DNA of 64,000 bases from Dichotomocladium elegans (GCA_025716815.1 JAIXMN010000016.1:903874-967873); one strand, 5' to 3'; counted from the stretch's first letter, positions 10,598 through 23,960 are shown. Program-made: numbers and translations. Notes: generated by a model not told the origin, from the letters alone.

Positions 10598-11358
10598 ATG
10601 GTCAATCTGTCATTATACTCCGTTAAGGCTGTTCTACTCCTAGATGCCGAAGGCAATCGCGTTCTCACAAAGTATTACGGCTCTGAGTATTCCAATCTTA
10701 AAGAGCAAAAGGCATTTGAGAAGGGACTCTTTGACAAGACAAAGCGTGCACAAGGCAAGTCCGGTCGTGGCCGTGGATAGAGAATAAGCGAGTGGGGAGG
10801 GGGAGAAAATCTTCATGGGCGTTCACTGATACCATTTTTCTACTCGATCTATTAGGGGAGGTGATTCTTTATGACAATCAAGTTGTGCTCTATCGATCGA
10901 ATATCGACATCTTCTTTTATGTTGTTGGATCGATAGAAGAAAACGAGCTGATACTCCTCAGCATGCTAAATGCCTTTTATGACGCTGTGTCGACGTTGTT
11001 GAGGTAATAAGTGAAGAAAAGAGCCAGGTTGGGGTTGATAGCCAGCTAACAAATGGGGACCGCGCTCTTGATAGGTTCCAAGTGGAAAAGCGATCGATCC
11101 TCGATAACCTCGACCTTGTGGTTTTATGCCTCGATGAGACCGTGGATGGAGGGTACGCGTGAAAGAAGCTCCCATGTCAGACGAATGCTGACAAACGAAG
11201 CCTTGAATAGGATTATTCTGGAAACAGATGCAAATGCGATTGCAAACCGAGTATCCAAACCTCGTCTGGACGTGGTCGATATCCCTCTGAGCGAGCAGAC
11301 ATTGATGCAAGCCTACAAGACTGCAAAGGATAGATTTGCAAGCCAGCTGTTAAGATAA
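10598..11358 (+). CDS. RET3: Coatomer subunit zeta (COPI)
   Basis: Small subunit of the COPI coat, part of the adaptor-like F-subcomplex in Golgi-to-ER retrograde transport. CDS join(10598..10754,10856..11003,11075..11152,11211..11358), 176 residues, the usual length. It begins [20 protein letters not shown], followed by [37 protein letters not shown] and [14 protein letters not shown], the longin-like fold of zeta. Intron 1 begins GCAAGT (GC-AG); no GT alternative keeps the frame [11 protein letters not shown]. Introns 2 and 3 are GT-AG. Confidence 0.94.
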
Positions 11359-11689
11359 ACGAGATGTGCAACTGAAACATTGGCTTTACAAGACACGAAC
11401 ACGAACTCCACGCACCATCTTTTTCTTTATCCAAGTGTTTTCCGGCAATAAATATCGCAAACCAGCAATAGATTGTCTTTCCTACAGTAGCCAGTATGGG
11501 AAATTCCTTTTATTAATCGGGTAAATTCTAGCCTGCCTTGATAAATGAAATCTATATGTAATAGGGGTCTTAATACGCAGCCCATGGCTCGCTCATAGCA
11601 CGGATTATCTCTCTCTATCTGGGTTGCATGTGGGTAATCTTATACTGATCTCGCTTCTTCTGTCACAATATGGATCACTATGAAGTTCA

Positions 11690-12400
11690 TGACATACCGT
11701 ACTGATAAGGATCAGCAATGATAAGTCATCCGAAACCTCATGTCAACCACTCCACTTGGGCGCAAGATCATCATCAAATCATGCATAGTCCAGACCGCAA
11801 GTACCGTAATCATCCGTTCGTCCGAAACGACTATAAAGCGCGTTCTCAATATCCCGAACAATTTGGACATTCGCAAACTCCCCCACGTCCGGGTGATTCT
11901 GTAGACAGGACGCCGGGCACGGTTTTCAGGGAGACCAAACCGATCCAAATTTCGCCACTTGTGTTATTGCAAAGATGGATAAGAATGCCGGGAAGGTAGT
12001 GATGAGCAGGGCCTTGTACAATATATATATATATATATATATACCCCTTTGCCGTGACAGGGTTGGCACGCTGTTTCGTGGGATACCTGTGTAGGCCAAG
12101 CCTCAATCTCACAGACAATGTCTTCGTCATCATAATGGTTCTTGATTCCGTCTCGTAAATATCTGCCGAAAGCGCATCATCCTTTTTTCCGGCCCGCTGG
12201 GGTCGAAGTCGTTATTGCTTTCCAATCAGCAGAGGATACTTTCTATAGCGCGATAGCTTGGATGTGTGAGTGGTAAGAAAGTGGGTAGTCTGTACCAGAT
12301 TATCCAGCGTCTCCTCGTACTCCTGCTTCCACCCAACAGATCTCAAAGAGGTCTTGATAAAGTTGAGCTTGTCTTCGGCCATCATCGATACAATAGCGAG
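11690..12400 (-). other. Coding-like segments, unidentified minus-strand gene
   Basis: The minus strand has an ATG at 12391 opening MAEDKLNFIKTSLRSVGW, followed through frame changes by segments such as NHYDDEDIVCEIEAWPTQ and NVQIVRDIENALYSRFG. They look like exons of a gene or a recently broken one. A (TA)n run at 12021-12042 lies in the middle. I could not assemble one continuous model and do not recognise the product. Confidence 0.3.
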
Positions 12401-12699
12401 TTTGGCAATTGTACGACAAGGAATATATCCAGTTCAAAGAAAAAGGAAAGGACATCTCAGATAACTGATACCTGTGTTGATAGAGAATTGATGGACTGAT
12501 AGGTTAATTCTACTATTCATGCCTGTCTTTGCGCACTTCTAGCAACGACTCAGCGCAATGCAGAGAAGAGCTTGCTGAGACTACATGAATGAGGCATTAG
12601 AGGTATATTGGATGGATAGAATAAAAAAAACAACGCAGTAATGCTGCTTGATTAATGATTACACTTTCCCTGCCCATTTTTTGTTATCAACGTTTCTGC

Positions 12700-13640
12700 T
12701 AAACGTTCCTATGGAAATTTGGGGTAATATTCAAGTAAGAAATGCATATAACAAAACGCATAGAGCGTTTGAGTGTCTGCCCTCGAGAATTTGCGGATGA
12801 CAAGCAGTACTGCCAGCGTCTATCCAAGAGAACGACGCCAATAAGGAGGTGACAACAATTACAATCCCTTTCCCTGCCAAGAGGTTGCCAGCGAAACATT
12901 TCCCCCAGTACTCTCTGTCTTTATCCAGGAACAAGTTGAGTACCATATGCCTTGCATCAATGTCAATGTATGCTACTGAGGAGTGAAGTAGTACTGTCTC
13001 ATATACAGAACATAGTACTCAATGAAGTCTTCCTGCGTTGGAACTCCTGTCTATCATCATTAATGGAGGAAAGCCTTTGTCTGTGGAGTATGAACATGGC
13101 GGAAGACAATGTCCATTTCATACCGCTCCAACTTATTGAGCATGAGCTGCATCTCACGTCTCAATGGGCAACAGTGAGCAACGGTTATGTCTGAAGTTTC
13201 TTCCACTATCTATCTTAAGTACACGCCTATCACAGTTACCGGAAGACGATGATGGTCTGATCTGTGTAGATACCACGCATTGATACAAGTGCTGGCGGTG
13301 CAAAAATGATCAGTGATCTCTACGCCACGGGTTGCCAATGGCAAGGTCACAGTAATGCTGTAGTAAAGAGGTCACCATTGGCACGGGAGCACATATCCAG
13401 GTGTGATGATTGCTTCGTCTTGAGACGGTGATTGTTGCTAGTATTAAACGACGCACGTAATATCATCCTCAAAGGAATTTGCTTCTGCACCTTCAGACCC
13501 CATAAAAATTGTTCCGGAGAAGGCATTAAAGCGCAAAGAAGCACTGTCTTTGCTGCTGACAATGTTGCATGGTGAGGCGCGCAGTGATCTCGATGAACCC
13601 GGCAGCAGTTGGGAGCACTGCATGCAAAACAATAGGCTAC
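12700..13640 (-). other. Coding-like segments, unidentified
   Basis: Minus-strand stretches such as EDFIEYYVLYMRQYYFTPQ (about 12980-13040) and LNKLERYEMDIVFRHVHT (about 13090-13160) look protein-coding but are separated by stops and frame changes. Gene with short introns or a decayed element; no family recognised. Confidence 0.25.
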
Positions 13641-13880
13641 TCTACCGCTAAGCTATTTTCATATCCCGCGAAACACCCGAGAAAAACCCAGTAGCACTGG
13701 TGGCAAATGGAGCCAATCAAAGGAGTTGCTGGAATGATCGCGTTGTGACGCGCTTCCAAAAACCTGATGTCCGCTCAAACCAATTCTTCTGCTTTTTAAA
13801 CCTGTTTGCTTTGATAGAACGGGTTCCCGCAATGAGGCGTTTCATAATATAAGTATATCGATTATTGAGTTTCCATCAAG

Positions 13881-16800
13881 ATCCTACAAAGCTGACCCCA
13901 TACTTCACAAATCATGAGCGATTCGTTCTTGAGATCAACCCCGATCAGCGCTCCCTCGATGTATGCATAATAAAAAGCACTTCGGAAAAAAGTACCCCAG
14001 AATTATGACTGATTCCTTGGCATTAGGGCACAGCCGAACTAACCATACAACCATTGACCAACACGCTAAACAGCATTCGTTTAAATTGTCGGCATTGCCG
14101 TAAGCACTTTGTAGCTTTTATATTCGAGGACTGGAAGCAGCGTTGACTTGTTGGCTCACAAACAAAAAAGATATCCAACGTGCTCTTGTGGATGAAACCC
14201 CTATAGAATTCGTCTATAAGGATCCCATTGAAGAAATATCTTTGGGAAACGATGCCGATATAAAACACCATCAAACATATAAGAGCAAATATTTGACCGC
14301 GATCCGCGAATGTGACGAAGGGGAGGTGACAATCAATCTTCCCGAAGGTTGCATCAAACCGGTATGTTGAATACTTTGAATAAGAACTGGCAAGAGATTG
14401 AGGTGTCATGCTCCGGTTCTTTTTTATTTGAAAGCTCTCAACCAATGAGGCAACCCTGCTACATCCCGTAGGCAGCATCTCAACTCCACAAGCAGGTAGG
14501 CGGCAAAGAAAGAATCAGCAGATTCAGCTGTGAACGGAAATGACCTGTTGAGGACGTATAGTAATAAACTTTTTGCTTATAGACTCACCCGACCCGAATG
14601 CCATTACACACGTTCCCACAAACGATAAAGCTGACGCCATCGAGCCAGCAATCACTTACTGCCCTATTACAATTCGTATACACTATTCATTACAAAACCC
14701 ACGTGCAGGCGTTGTGTTTGTCGAGCCAGATATTAATGTTGCTCCCTATGTGAGTGACCATTGAAAGGTATTAAAGTATCACAATCCCAGGCTAAATGAA
14801 TATGTCGGATAGCGCTTTCGTCACGTATATACTGTTAATCAGCCATTACCGGGAGCGACGCGGACGTGGCTACCATGTATCGACAAAATATCAGAACGTT
14901 GCACTTGGGATATGGAATTTATTGTACCCCGAAGGATGGGAAATAATTTCACGCAAGAAAGCAGCGAGGAGCATTATGATGATAGTGAGGAGACAGTGGT
15001 CGTCTGTAGCGGCGAAGTCGTGGAGCAGGTAAATACAGTTCGAGATGACATGTCGAGCGATAACCTATATGAACGCACATATTAGGTCCTACACCCCACA
15101 GACCCCACGAAAAAGATTGTTCGCTACAGCCTTCCGATACCGACTGCAGCGCCGTATATTGGATTCGCAGTCGGTCCGTTTGAGATGATCAAACTAACGC
15201 CATCTCAATTACAAGAAGAGCTACTGACAAATGCCGATTTGGATGAGAACCAGCAACAATGCCTTATAGCAGAGATAAATATGATGGGGAACATATACGC
15301 ATTCGCGTTACCAGGACACAAAGACGACCTTAACGTTACATGTAGCTTCTTGATGCATGTAAGCCTTCACACCTATTTGATAAAGTACAAATACTATGTT
15401 AATTTAATACCATATTGGAAACCAATATTTAGGCTATGCATTTTTACGGCCAAGAATATGGCTCATACCCATTCACTGATTTCAAAATCGCGTTTGTCGA
15501 AGATGCTTGGAGCGATACAACTACTACTGCGTCCCTGAGTATATGCAGGTTCGACTAGACAGAACCATTTTCCTGACGAAAACCGCTTACAAATTTAAAC
15601 TAGTTCACATTTGTTACGTTCTCCGGACATTATCGACCAAGCATACAGCAGCTGCCAGATCCTGAGTTTAGCTCTAGCCAGACAATGGTTCGGTGTAAAT
15701 ATATCCCAAAGAGCGTGGCCTGACATCTGGTTGATATGCGGATTGGCCGGGCTAATGGCATCGACATTTATAAAGCGACATCTGGGAAACAGTGAATATA
15801 GATTACGCTTGAAAAAGGTAAGTTTGCTATTTAACATTTGACCTGTTATGCTAATCATAAACATTAGGATATTGAATTATGCTGTAGTCTGGATGTGGAT
15901 CGTCCTCCTTTATATAGTCAAGCTCTCCCATCCCCGCTGGACCCAGAGGACTTGGATTTCATCAACCTGAAGGCGCCTCTGGTTTTATATATGCTGGATA
16001 AACGCATGTGCAAAGGCGGTAGCACGCTTGGCCTATCACGTGTTATCCCCAAAATACTGGTGCTGGCAATGAGCGGAGAACTTCCGGGCAATGCAATAAG
16101 TACCCATTACTTTTTAAAGCTCTGTCGAAAAGTCAGTGGGTATGACACACGTTTATTCGCCGATCAATGGGTCTACAAAAGCGGTTGTCCAAAGTTTACT
16201 TTTTCGTATCAATTCAACCGCAAAAAGATGGTGGTTGAGTTCCATATGCGGCAAGAAAACACCAACGCGCGAAGCGGGGAGCATTCTGATTATCTTGTGA
16301 CGCCTGTCTTCACCGGCAATCTCACTGCGCGGATCCATGAAGCGGATGGAACGCCATATGAGCATATTCTTGACATTCGAGCAATAACCCATAAATTCGA
16401 GGTCCAGTTTAACACAAAGTACAAGCGCATCCGCCGGAACACAAAGCGATTTCTCGCTAAACAAGCAGCAGCTGCGGCAGCTGTTGCAGAAGAGAATCCG
16501 GAGAATGATGATGACCCTGGCACGGTAACAGCAGTAGGGATGCTTGGAATTATTCCCATGCTTGGTCTCGGTATGCCAGTATTTGAGGATGAAGAACAGC
16601 GGAGGGAGTGGCATGTGGCAGAATGGGGCCAGGACGAGGAGGATACCAGCGGCGCGGCAAGCGCGACGTTTGACTGGATTCGGCTTGATGCCGAGTTTGA
16701 ATGGCTCTGTACTCTTGAATTCCAGCAACCAGATTACATGTGGGCTGCGCAACTAACAAAAGACCGGGATGTGGTGGCCCAATATGAGGTATGAAAAAAA

Positions 16801-19800
16801 CCCACAGAGGAGTAAAAAGCTCGGTACACCAACAACACCAACATTGCGGTTATTTTTGTTTGTACAAATATGTGTCTGCGTGTGCTTGTATATGTCTGTT
16901 TCCTAGGCCCTGCACGCCCTGAAGCGGATGCCATCTCTACAGACATCTACTAGTCTTTTGCGCGCATTGCTGGATCCTAAATGCTTCTACAAAATCCGCA
17001 TGGATGCCGCATATACCCTTGCTTCGGTGAGTATCAAGTTGACTATTCATGATTTCGAGCAGCAACTAATACTTTTGCACACTAGTGCGCGCTCCCAGAG
17101 TTGGACTGGGTTGGACTTTTGCAGCTCAACAAGGTGTTCTACAGACGCTTCTGCTTCTCACTAAATTCCTCTCGAGTGGATATGGACGACACTATCCCTG
17201 TGACACTTGCCATACCAAGGCCTAATAACTTCTCAAACCTCCCTGACTACTTTCTGCAGAAGTCCATGGTGATTGCATTCTCTCAGATTCGTGATGCTCA
17301 TGGGCTAGTGCCACTGAAAATTCGGCAATTCTTACTGGATCTGTTGAAATATAACGACAATACCGGGAATGAGGTAGGTGCCTTGGACGACTCCCTTTGT
17401 ACACATACTCATCCTGGGACGTCTCTCTGTAGTTCTCTGACAATTATTACCTTGCGACTTTGATATCGGCGCTTGGAGATGCACTAGTTCCATCTATATC
17501 TGACGTCCATGAAGCGCGAGAGCTCGATGGACCAGAGGGTGAGCAGCTGCTAGAAGCAGCTAAGGTGGAGATCGAGAGGTTCAGAACACTTGATTATGTT
17601 GTTCCGTCATATCATAATGTAATAACCATTAGCTGTCTCCAAGTAAGTTGCAAAAAGCGTGCAGAAGGAATTCTATATACTTACAGCGATATCAGACGTT
17701 GACGAAATTAATGATAAACGGCTTAATGGAAGTGGATTTGAAGCTCTTTCTTCTGTACACACGGTAAAATTTATTATTTACGAAACATAGCGTGAGGGAG
17801 GGCTGCTAAGAAGACAAGTTAGATACGGCAATTACTTTAGCGTGCGATATACGGCGTTCGATAGCCTATTTATTCTTTGCGGACTCTCGAACAACGATCT
17901 CACCGAATATTTTTTGAGCATTATCAAGCATGATCCTTCCATAGCCGTGTCCCATTACGTTGCACGATCGATGCTAGTTTGGCTTGGTCTAGCCATAAAG
18001 GAAGATGTCGATCCTATGCAGAGCAAAGTAATGGAAGAATTTGCGGAAGAAGATGGTCGCGCAGTCATCGAAGATAATCAAAGCAAACCTAAAATGGTGT
18101 CCCCGATGTTTGACGGGATACAGCGGCTCAGAAGACGTTTCCAGGATAACGAGATACTCCAAGAGAATCTCTGGAAGATGCTGACGTGAGTGTTATATTC
18201 AATATAAAATATTATGCAAACATGGCTGACGGTCCTTGTCGTGCAGATCAACGGAGAATCTCCAATCGTTAGATCATTGTATACGCAAGTATCTCCTCCA
18301 ACTTTGCGAGTATGTATATAAGCCTGTCGAGTCAGCCTTAAAAGTGACGATTAAAGTGCCTCCAACAACGACGACAATAACAACGGTACTACCGGTAAAT
18401 CTTCATAAAATATTTAATACTTCTTGCTGCTGACATCCATTGGGACTACTACAGCTTACTTCAGAGTCAACGAAGGAATGTGTTGAAGAGAAGCCTCCAC
18501 AGCTGGATCATCAGCAGCAATTACCACAACCACAGCAACAGCAAGAGCAGCCTGCTCCTCCACTACTTCGGCTAAGTATATCAAAGCCTATCCAGAAAAA
18601 TACCCCAGCACAAGAAGCTACACCTAAACAAACGTTAATCCGCGTAAAGACCACGCATAAAAAGGCCATTCCTGTATCACCACCCCCATCGTTGTCGACG
18701 TCGCCTGAACCTAATCCGTCATCTTCATTCCCATCTAAGCGAAAATCTATCCCACCTAACGACTTCAAAGACTGTCGACGCATACTTGGCAAGCTGCAGA
18801 AACATCGATCAGCACTCTTATTTCTCCGACCTGTTAGTGAGGATCTTGACGGGGCACCTGACTATTACAAGATTATAAAGCAAGTTATTGTGCTAAAGCA
18901 ACGTCGACATAATTATTCATATTCATTTTTTAGGGAACCAATGGATTTGGGTACCATAAAGACGAAGCTGGAGCGCAGCATTTACACGTCCTTTGACGAA
19001 TTTGAGAAGGATGTACGGCTGATTTTTAATAATTGTTATACGTATAACCGGCCAGGAACATATGTGTACAATGAGGGCCAGGTACTTGAGTCGATTTTTG
19101 ACACCGAACTTCGTGCGTTCCGAGGAAAAGAAGAGGTTCAGCACATTACGATTGTGGAAAGTCCATACACCAAAAACGTAACTATTGATGAGCAACAGAA
19201 GCAGCAGCAGCAACCTCCGGATCACGAAAAAAGTGTCTTTGGGAAGTGTGCGTCAATACTTTCCACTGTGATGGAAAATCCACATGCTTTCGAGTTCCTG
19301 AGGCCAGTGGATCCTATCAAGCAAGGGATACCTCACTACTTCAATGTGATCAAAGAGCCAATGGATCTTGGGACAATCAAAGCGAAGATGGCCAGTGGCC
19401 AGTATAAAGACCAGCACCAATTTGATAGCGACATGCGCCTTATGCTCAACAATTGCTATCGCTTCAACCCGCCGGGATCCTATGTGTACAATGAAGGCAA
19501 GCAGATTGAAAAGGTATACATGAAAGAATGGCGTGCTTTTTTTGCCGAGAAACGCAAGGTCCAAGAACTCTTGGCGGACGAAATGGAAAATGCAACATCA
19601 TCACAGCACGAGTCAGAGTCTAAACCTCTAGCGGAACACGGGGCGAAGCCCGATTCTGAGCAAAACACGCCAGTCGAACTTGGATTATCACCAATATCCC
19701 AGGACGAAGAACATTCGGGAATTCAGGGTAGTAAGAAACGACGATGCTGTCGTATCCTTGAGAAGCTCTGGAATCATGAGGTTGCAACTCCATTTCAGTA

Positions 19801-20595
19801 TCCAGTATGTTCAACTTCACGTGTGTTTCTGCTCTTATCTATTCTGACTAATAATCATTAGGTGGACCCTGCCGCGCTGAATATCCCGGATTACCTCGAC
19901 GTCATCAAGGTAACTGTAACTATAGCGGTTTATTATGAGGAAAAACTTAAACATAGAATCATTTTGTTTGTCAGCGACCTATGGATCTATCGGCCATCCG
20001 GCGCAATTTGGAGGAAAACAAATATATCACGATTAGAGAATTCGAGATGGACGTGCGACAGATTTTCTGGAATTGCTACCGGTACAACGACGGATCCTCT
20101 GCTGTTGTTCAGTTTGCGAAAGCTCTGGAAGCCTTCTTCAATAAACAATGGGCGAGCAAATTTGGTGTGCCTGATAAGCTTCAGGGCGACGACCTCGAGC
20201 TGGCACGGAAAGTAGTGAGCAAGCTCCGGTCGCACGACACAGCTCCAATCTTCAACGAGCCTGTTGACGCAAATGCATTTCCGGATTACCCTACAGTGGT
20301 GAAGTCACCGATGGATCTGCGAACCATACATGAAAAGCTAGAATCGGGACAATACAATAGCCTGGCACAAGTGGACGACGATATCATGCTGATGCTGAAT
20401 AACTGCTACACCTATAACAGCGCGGTCACCTATGTTCATGGTCAAGGCAAACGATTGGAACGATACTATAAAAACGTTGGTCGCGACTTGCGCAAGCACG
20501 CAGCTGCCACTGTTGGTCCTCCCGGTTCTATCGCTCTGTCCAGCAAACACGACGACCCTTTACCTCCAGCCAAGTCCAGGAGAAAAAAGCATTAA
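13881..20595 (+). CDS. TAF2: TFIID subunit TAF2 with four C-terminal bromodomains
   Basis: TAF2 is the M1-aminopeptidase-like TFIID subunit that contacts core promoter DNA. Exons inferred: ..13960, 14027..14099, 14171..14361, 14435..14495, 14583..14749, 14813..15028, 15086..15358, 15433..15548, 15604..15817, 15868..16788, 16907..17026, 17086..17373, 17433..17642, 17696..17763, 17811..18185, 18247..18394, 18455..18879, 18934..19804, 19862..19909, 19975..20595. TAF2 hallmarks: LPGATRTWLPCIDKISERC, FADQWVYKSGCPKFTFSY, FQQPDYMW, DRDVVAQYE, LLKYNDN. No HEXXH zinc site, as usual for TAF2. Frame then continues into four bromodomains (for example EPMDLGTIKAKM with LNNCYRFN), roughly residues 1270-1810 of about 1830. 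One intron (18880-18933) is GC-AG. The first exon and start codon are unresolved (probably 13700-13900). Confidence 0.9.
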
Positions 20596-20850
20596 TTCCG
20601 CACATCCGATTACCTACCTTTCCTAAACCCTCTTCCATGTATTTTTTTTCGCCCTTTCCTGACCATGTATTTACTTCTAGGTCATGCTTGTTTATTATCA
20701 TTTACCAGAGTTATGTACGTTCGCCATCTTATGGTTGGAGGGGGAGTACCGATAACGCAACCAGATCGATGCTATGGCAGGACATATATATGTATATATA
20801 ACAATCCCAATGTAGCTTATGTATACCTTCGTGCTAATGTACTTTATTTT
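20596..20850. other. TAF2 3' flank
   Basis: T-rich stretch and short AT repeats; no gene seen. Confidence 0.5.
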
Positions 20851-21536
20851 CCAAAATAAATTTCGTACAAAATACAAAATAACGACGCATAGAATCGCAT
20901 AAAGTTGTCGCATCGAACATGTTAGACAACAAAAAACACTACCTCTTCTCCATACCCGGTAACTTACCTCAAAAGAGTAGTATAGGTGTCCTGGCGAGAA
21001 CCAGTACGGAAGATGTGGAGGAGGCCTGCAACGACAGGGGACGAGACCAGAGGCGGTGGCGAAAAGGAATGGAGTGAGACCAGAAGCGGCAGCGAAATGG
21101 AGCGGAAGGAGCGGAGAAGTGTTCAGGATCTCCTCTCTTCCATGGCTCATCAAGTACTGATGCGATTGGTTAATCTACAAAGAAGTGTGGATGTTAGATT
21201 GCAATAAAAGAATTTAGTATTATAGTGATCATACCGGATAAGACCATGGAAGAGACGGTCGGGATGTAGTTATGAAAAAAGCAGATTGATCAACTGTCCA
21301 TTATTTATAGGAAGCCAAGGATCATACTATACTACTTTTGATGCACGACTTTTATCACTTACTGATGCTTTAAAGTTTCAGGTTTTGCTGACACAATCAT
21401 CGCAAATGGTCCTTAAATACCGATACTTTTTAGTCTTCAACATCTACAGCTACTTACAACTCACATTCAAAGGTAAGCTTCTTTTATCAATGGTTAGACG
21501 TCAGAAACCGAAATATTGAGTTATCCCGGTACAGAC

Positions 21537-23453
21537 ATGTCTTCACCCGCTACATCAACTACGAGTGTCTCCAGCATTCGCGATGTCGGTGACACGTTCC
21601 TTTCGGTGAAGTGTGGTATTCAAAGCACGGCCAGCGAGAAGAGCACCGTGAGCGGTCATTAGAGGCGGTCGACATTGCCCATGCCACAGCAGTGCACGCG
21701 TTCTCCTCAACAAAATCTTTCTTAAATGAACTTCAAACCAACCAAGACTTCGACATTGCGATCTTCTTGAACAGGCGTTTTTTTTTTTAAAGTATGGCTC
21801 TCTTTAGTGGAATACAAGAGACGTGCACTTTGATCGTCCATCACGGTCAGCAACCGAGCTCTGATCAACTTGCCTGGATATCTCCACCATGAAAATTACA
21901 CGAGGCAAGATAAATGCAGCGTACAGCAACAATATCAACATGCGATTTGGTCAGCATCTCAGACGTGCTGTCAATACTTTGCTGAACATTCAACGTCAAA
22001 CGGCTATAATGGAAAGAGACCTGTTCGATCAGGGTTTGAGCACCGAAGAAATAAGCGCCGGTATTCTGGAAACCGTGATCGAGCCTGCCAGGCGATTCAA
22101 GTTGGCAATCAGTAGCCGTCAGATTAACACAGGTCTCATCAGGCAGCAATCAGATGTTTTTGGGGAGGCTTTGCAGGCCCTATTGCCTGTTCTCAACGCT
22201 TATCCTGAAGGCTACAGATTCCAAAAGGACAATATCTACTACGACAGCAAGTCCCGCCCTGCCAACCCACATGAAAGCCTTTTACCAGCTCGCTTGCTTG
22301 TTTCAACGGCTCCAATTACGTGCTTGTACTTGTTTCCCACTTCGTCGCAGATGGTCCCCGTGTTATATGTTTATCGACAGCAAAATATTTTGCCAAAACA
22401 TTCTGCAACGATCTTGGAACAATGATGACGAACTCGTCCACTTGGATTATTGGTATGAGGTAGTTGACCTCAATTCAAAAGCTTTCAGGCCCCAGAAAGA
22501 AGGCAATCTCACGTTCCGTGGCATGATCAGTGCAGATGGCGTTGGGGTTACTGTATTTAAAAAGCTGAGAACATCGCCGATCGCAACCGCGATACCTCTA
22601 AAAGCAAACAAGGAGTTTATCCCTTACATCACAAGCCTGAGCCGGGCGGGTCATGAAGAAATATCAGGTCAATGTGTAGCCGTCGATCCAGGCCGACGAG
22701 ACGTTATGTACTGCATGCACGAGGAATCAACGAATATCGCGCCTCGACTGTTCCGGTATACCCAATCCCAGCAGGACAAGGCACGCAAGAGCAAAAAAGT
22801 CCCGTCGGTTGAAGCAGCTGCACAAGGTGCAACAACCTGAAATTGCATTTTGCGGAGCACCGTTTGTCAGCTTATTTCAACAAACAACTCGCTGATGTTA
22901 AGCTTGTCCAATGCTTGAAAGAAAAGTTTGGCAGCACCGCAGTCTTCATTTTCGGGAACTGGTCAGCTCCTATGGCTAAATTCCATGGGCCCATACGTGG
23001 CAAGCACTTCAGGGAACTCCTGCAGAAGCATGGATTCGAGGTGTACCAAATAGACGAGTTTAAAATAAGCAAGTGCTGTCCATCCTGCAGCAATGAGAAC
23101 CTGCAAAATTCAGGATGGTATTAAATCCTCGGCGACATCAGCAGCGTCAACAGCAGCAGCAGCAACAACCGCGACCCCATGTCCTTTGCCACGGTCTTTG
23201 GAGGTATGAAACTCATTCTTGCGTTTTTTATGTACAGTATTCGAAAGCCTAAGGAATTCATTGACCTCTGTACTGTAGATGTCACAGCGAAAATTGCATA
23301 CTGCGCACCGAAGACAACGGTCCAGTACGTGGGATGTGGAACCGGGATCTTGCCGCTTGCCTAAATTTTATCCATATCATTCACGGTCTGCGTGCTGCCG
23401 GTCAAGTGCCAGAAAGATTTCGGAGGGCCGTTGTCCCCAGAAGGCGTCGATAG
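21537..23453 (+). pseudogene. Fanzor nuclease 2, degenerate
   Basis: Fragments in order: MSSPATSTTSVSS start (21537), INMRFGQHLRRAVNTLLNI, GMISADGVGVTVFKK, RuvC-I VDPGRRDVMYCMHEE, GNWSAPMAKFHGP, IDEFKISKCCPSC, then after an intron-like gap CHSENC and RuvC-III WNRDLAACLNFIH with the tail GQVPERFRRAVVP. Frames change at least four times and the region between the RuvC-I block and GNWSAP is shortened relative to Fanzor 1, so it is inactive. Catalytic motifs are individually preserved, which suggests inactivation is not ancient. Confidence 0.8.
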
Positions 23454-23689
23454 GCAGCACCTATATCACCGAGTACGCGACGGCGGCAGTGATATCATAT
23501 ATAAATATAATAAACATATGCTCCTCAGTGAAGGTTTATCAAGGTCCTTTTCATACTGTAATGCCCATTGCTGTATTGCGCGAACATAGACCTTCTCTTT
23601 GTCGATGCACGTTGCGTAGCCGCGCTTAAAGTTTGCTACTTTTATCTGAATCCTTTCGCTTGGGGATATGCGTAGCAATAAGGTCCGGG

Positions 23690-23960
23690 TCACCCTTGCA
23701 AGATGGACCACGTAGATAGTCTGCGTGAAAACAACAGGATTGAAGAGAGTACATTTCCTCATCAATGGTATAGTCCATAGATTCACGGCAGCCACACTCA
23801 TCAACAACATGGCCCTGCTCATTTCAGACTGTAAAATGGGTATGAAAAAGCAAGCTAATATTTTTAGCCAAACTTTTTTGTGCGACATTTGCTTTGTCAT
23901 CATGCGTAAAGGTTTCTGGTCGAAACCCGACTTCTCCAGGACACGACTTCGATTTTGGGA
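23690..23960 (-). pseudogene. Tc1-like transposase N-terminal fragment
   Basis: Minus-strand remnants of the DGQGH and MDY blocks seen at 5147, 30790 and 45660, ending in the family terminus. No DDE core. Confidence 0.55.

Larger units (their letters stand above)
20851..23960. mobile_element. Composite Fanzor/mariner-like element 2
   Basis: The left terminus TTTTCCAAAATAAATTTCGT at 20852 matches the ends of element 1. A Fanzor gene (plus) is followed by a Tc1 transposase N-terminal fragment in the opposite orientation, and the right side ends near CGATTTTGGGAAAA (23951-23964), the Tc1-type terminus. The mariner part lies 3' and inverted here but 5' and co-directional in element 1. Boundaries are approximate. 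Confidence 0.45.

Noticed and set aside
12270..12391. Resemblance of the minus-strand IKTSLRSVGWKQEY segment to the Fanzor N-terminus (VKSSIRGIGWRQQY)
   Set aside because: The match is short and the sequence downstream shows no Fanzor blocks; treated as coincidence.
16153..16752. 199-codon minus-strand open frame inside TAF2
   Set aside because: Antisense shadow of a well-supported TAF2 exon.
18880..18933. Reading TAF2 exon through this stretch, which stays open
   Set aside because: It would insert 18 residues inside the first bromodomain; splicing with GCAAGT and TTTTTTAG restores the canonical KIIKEPMDLGTI sequence.
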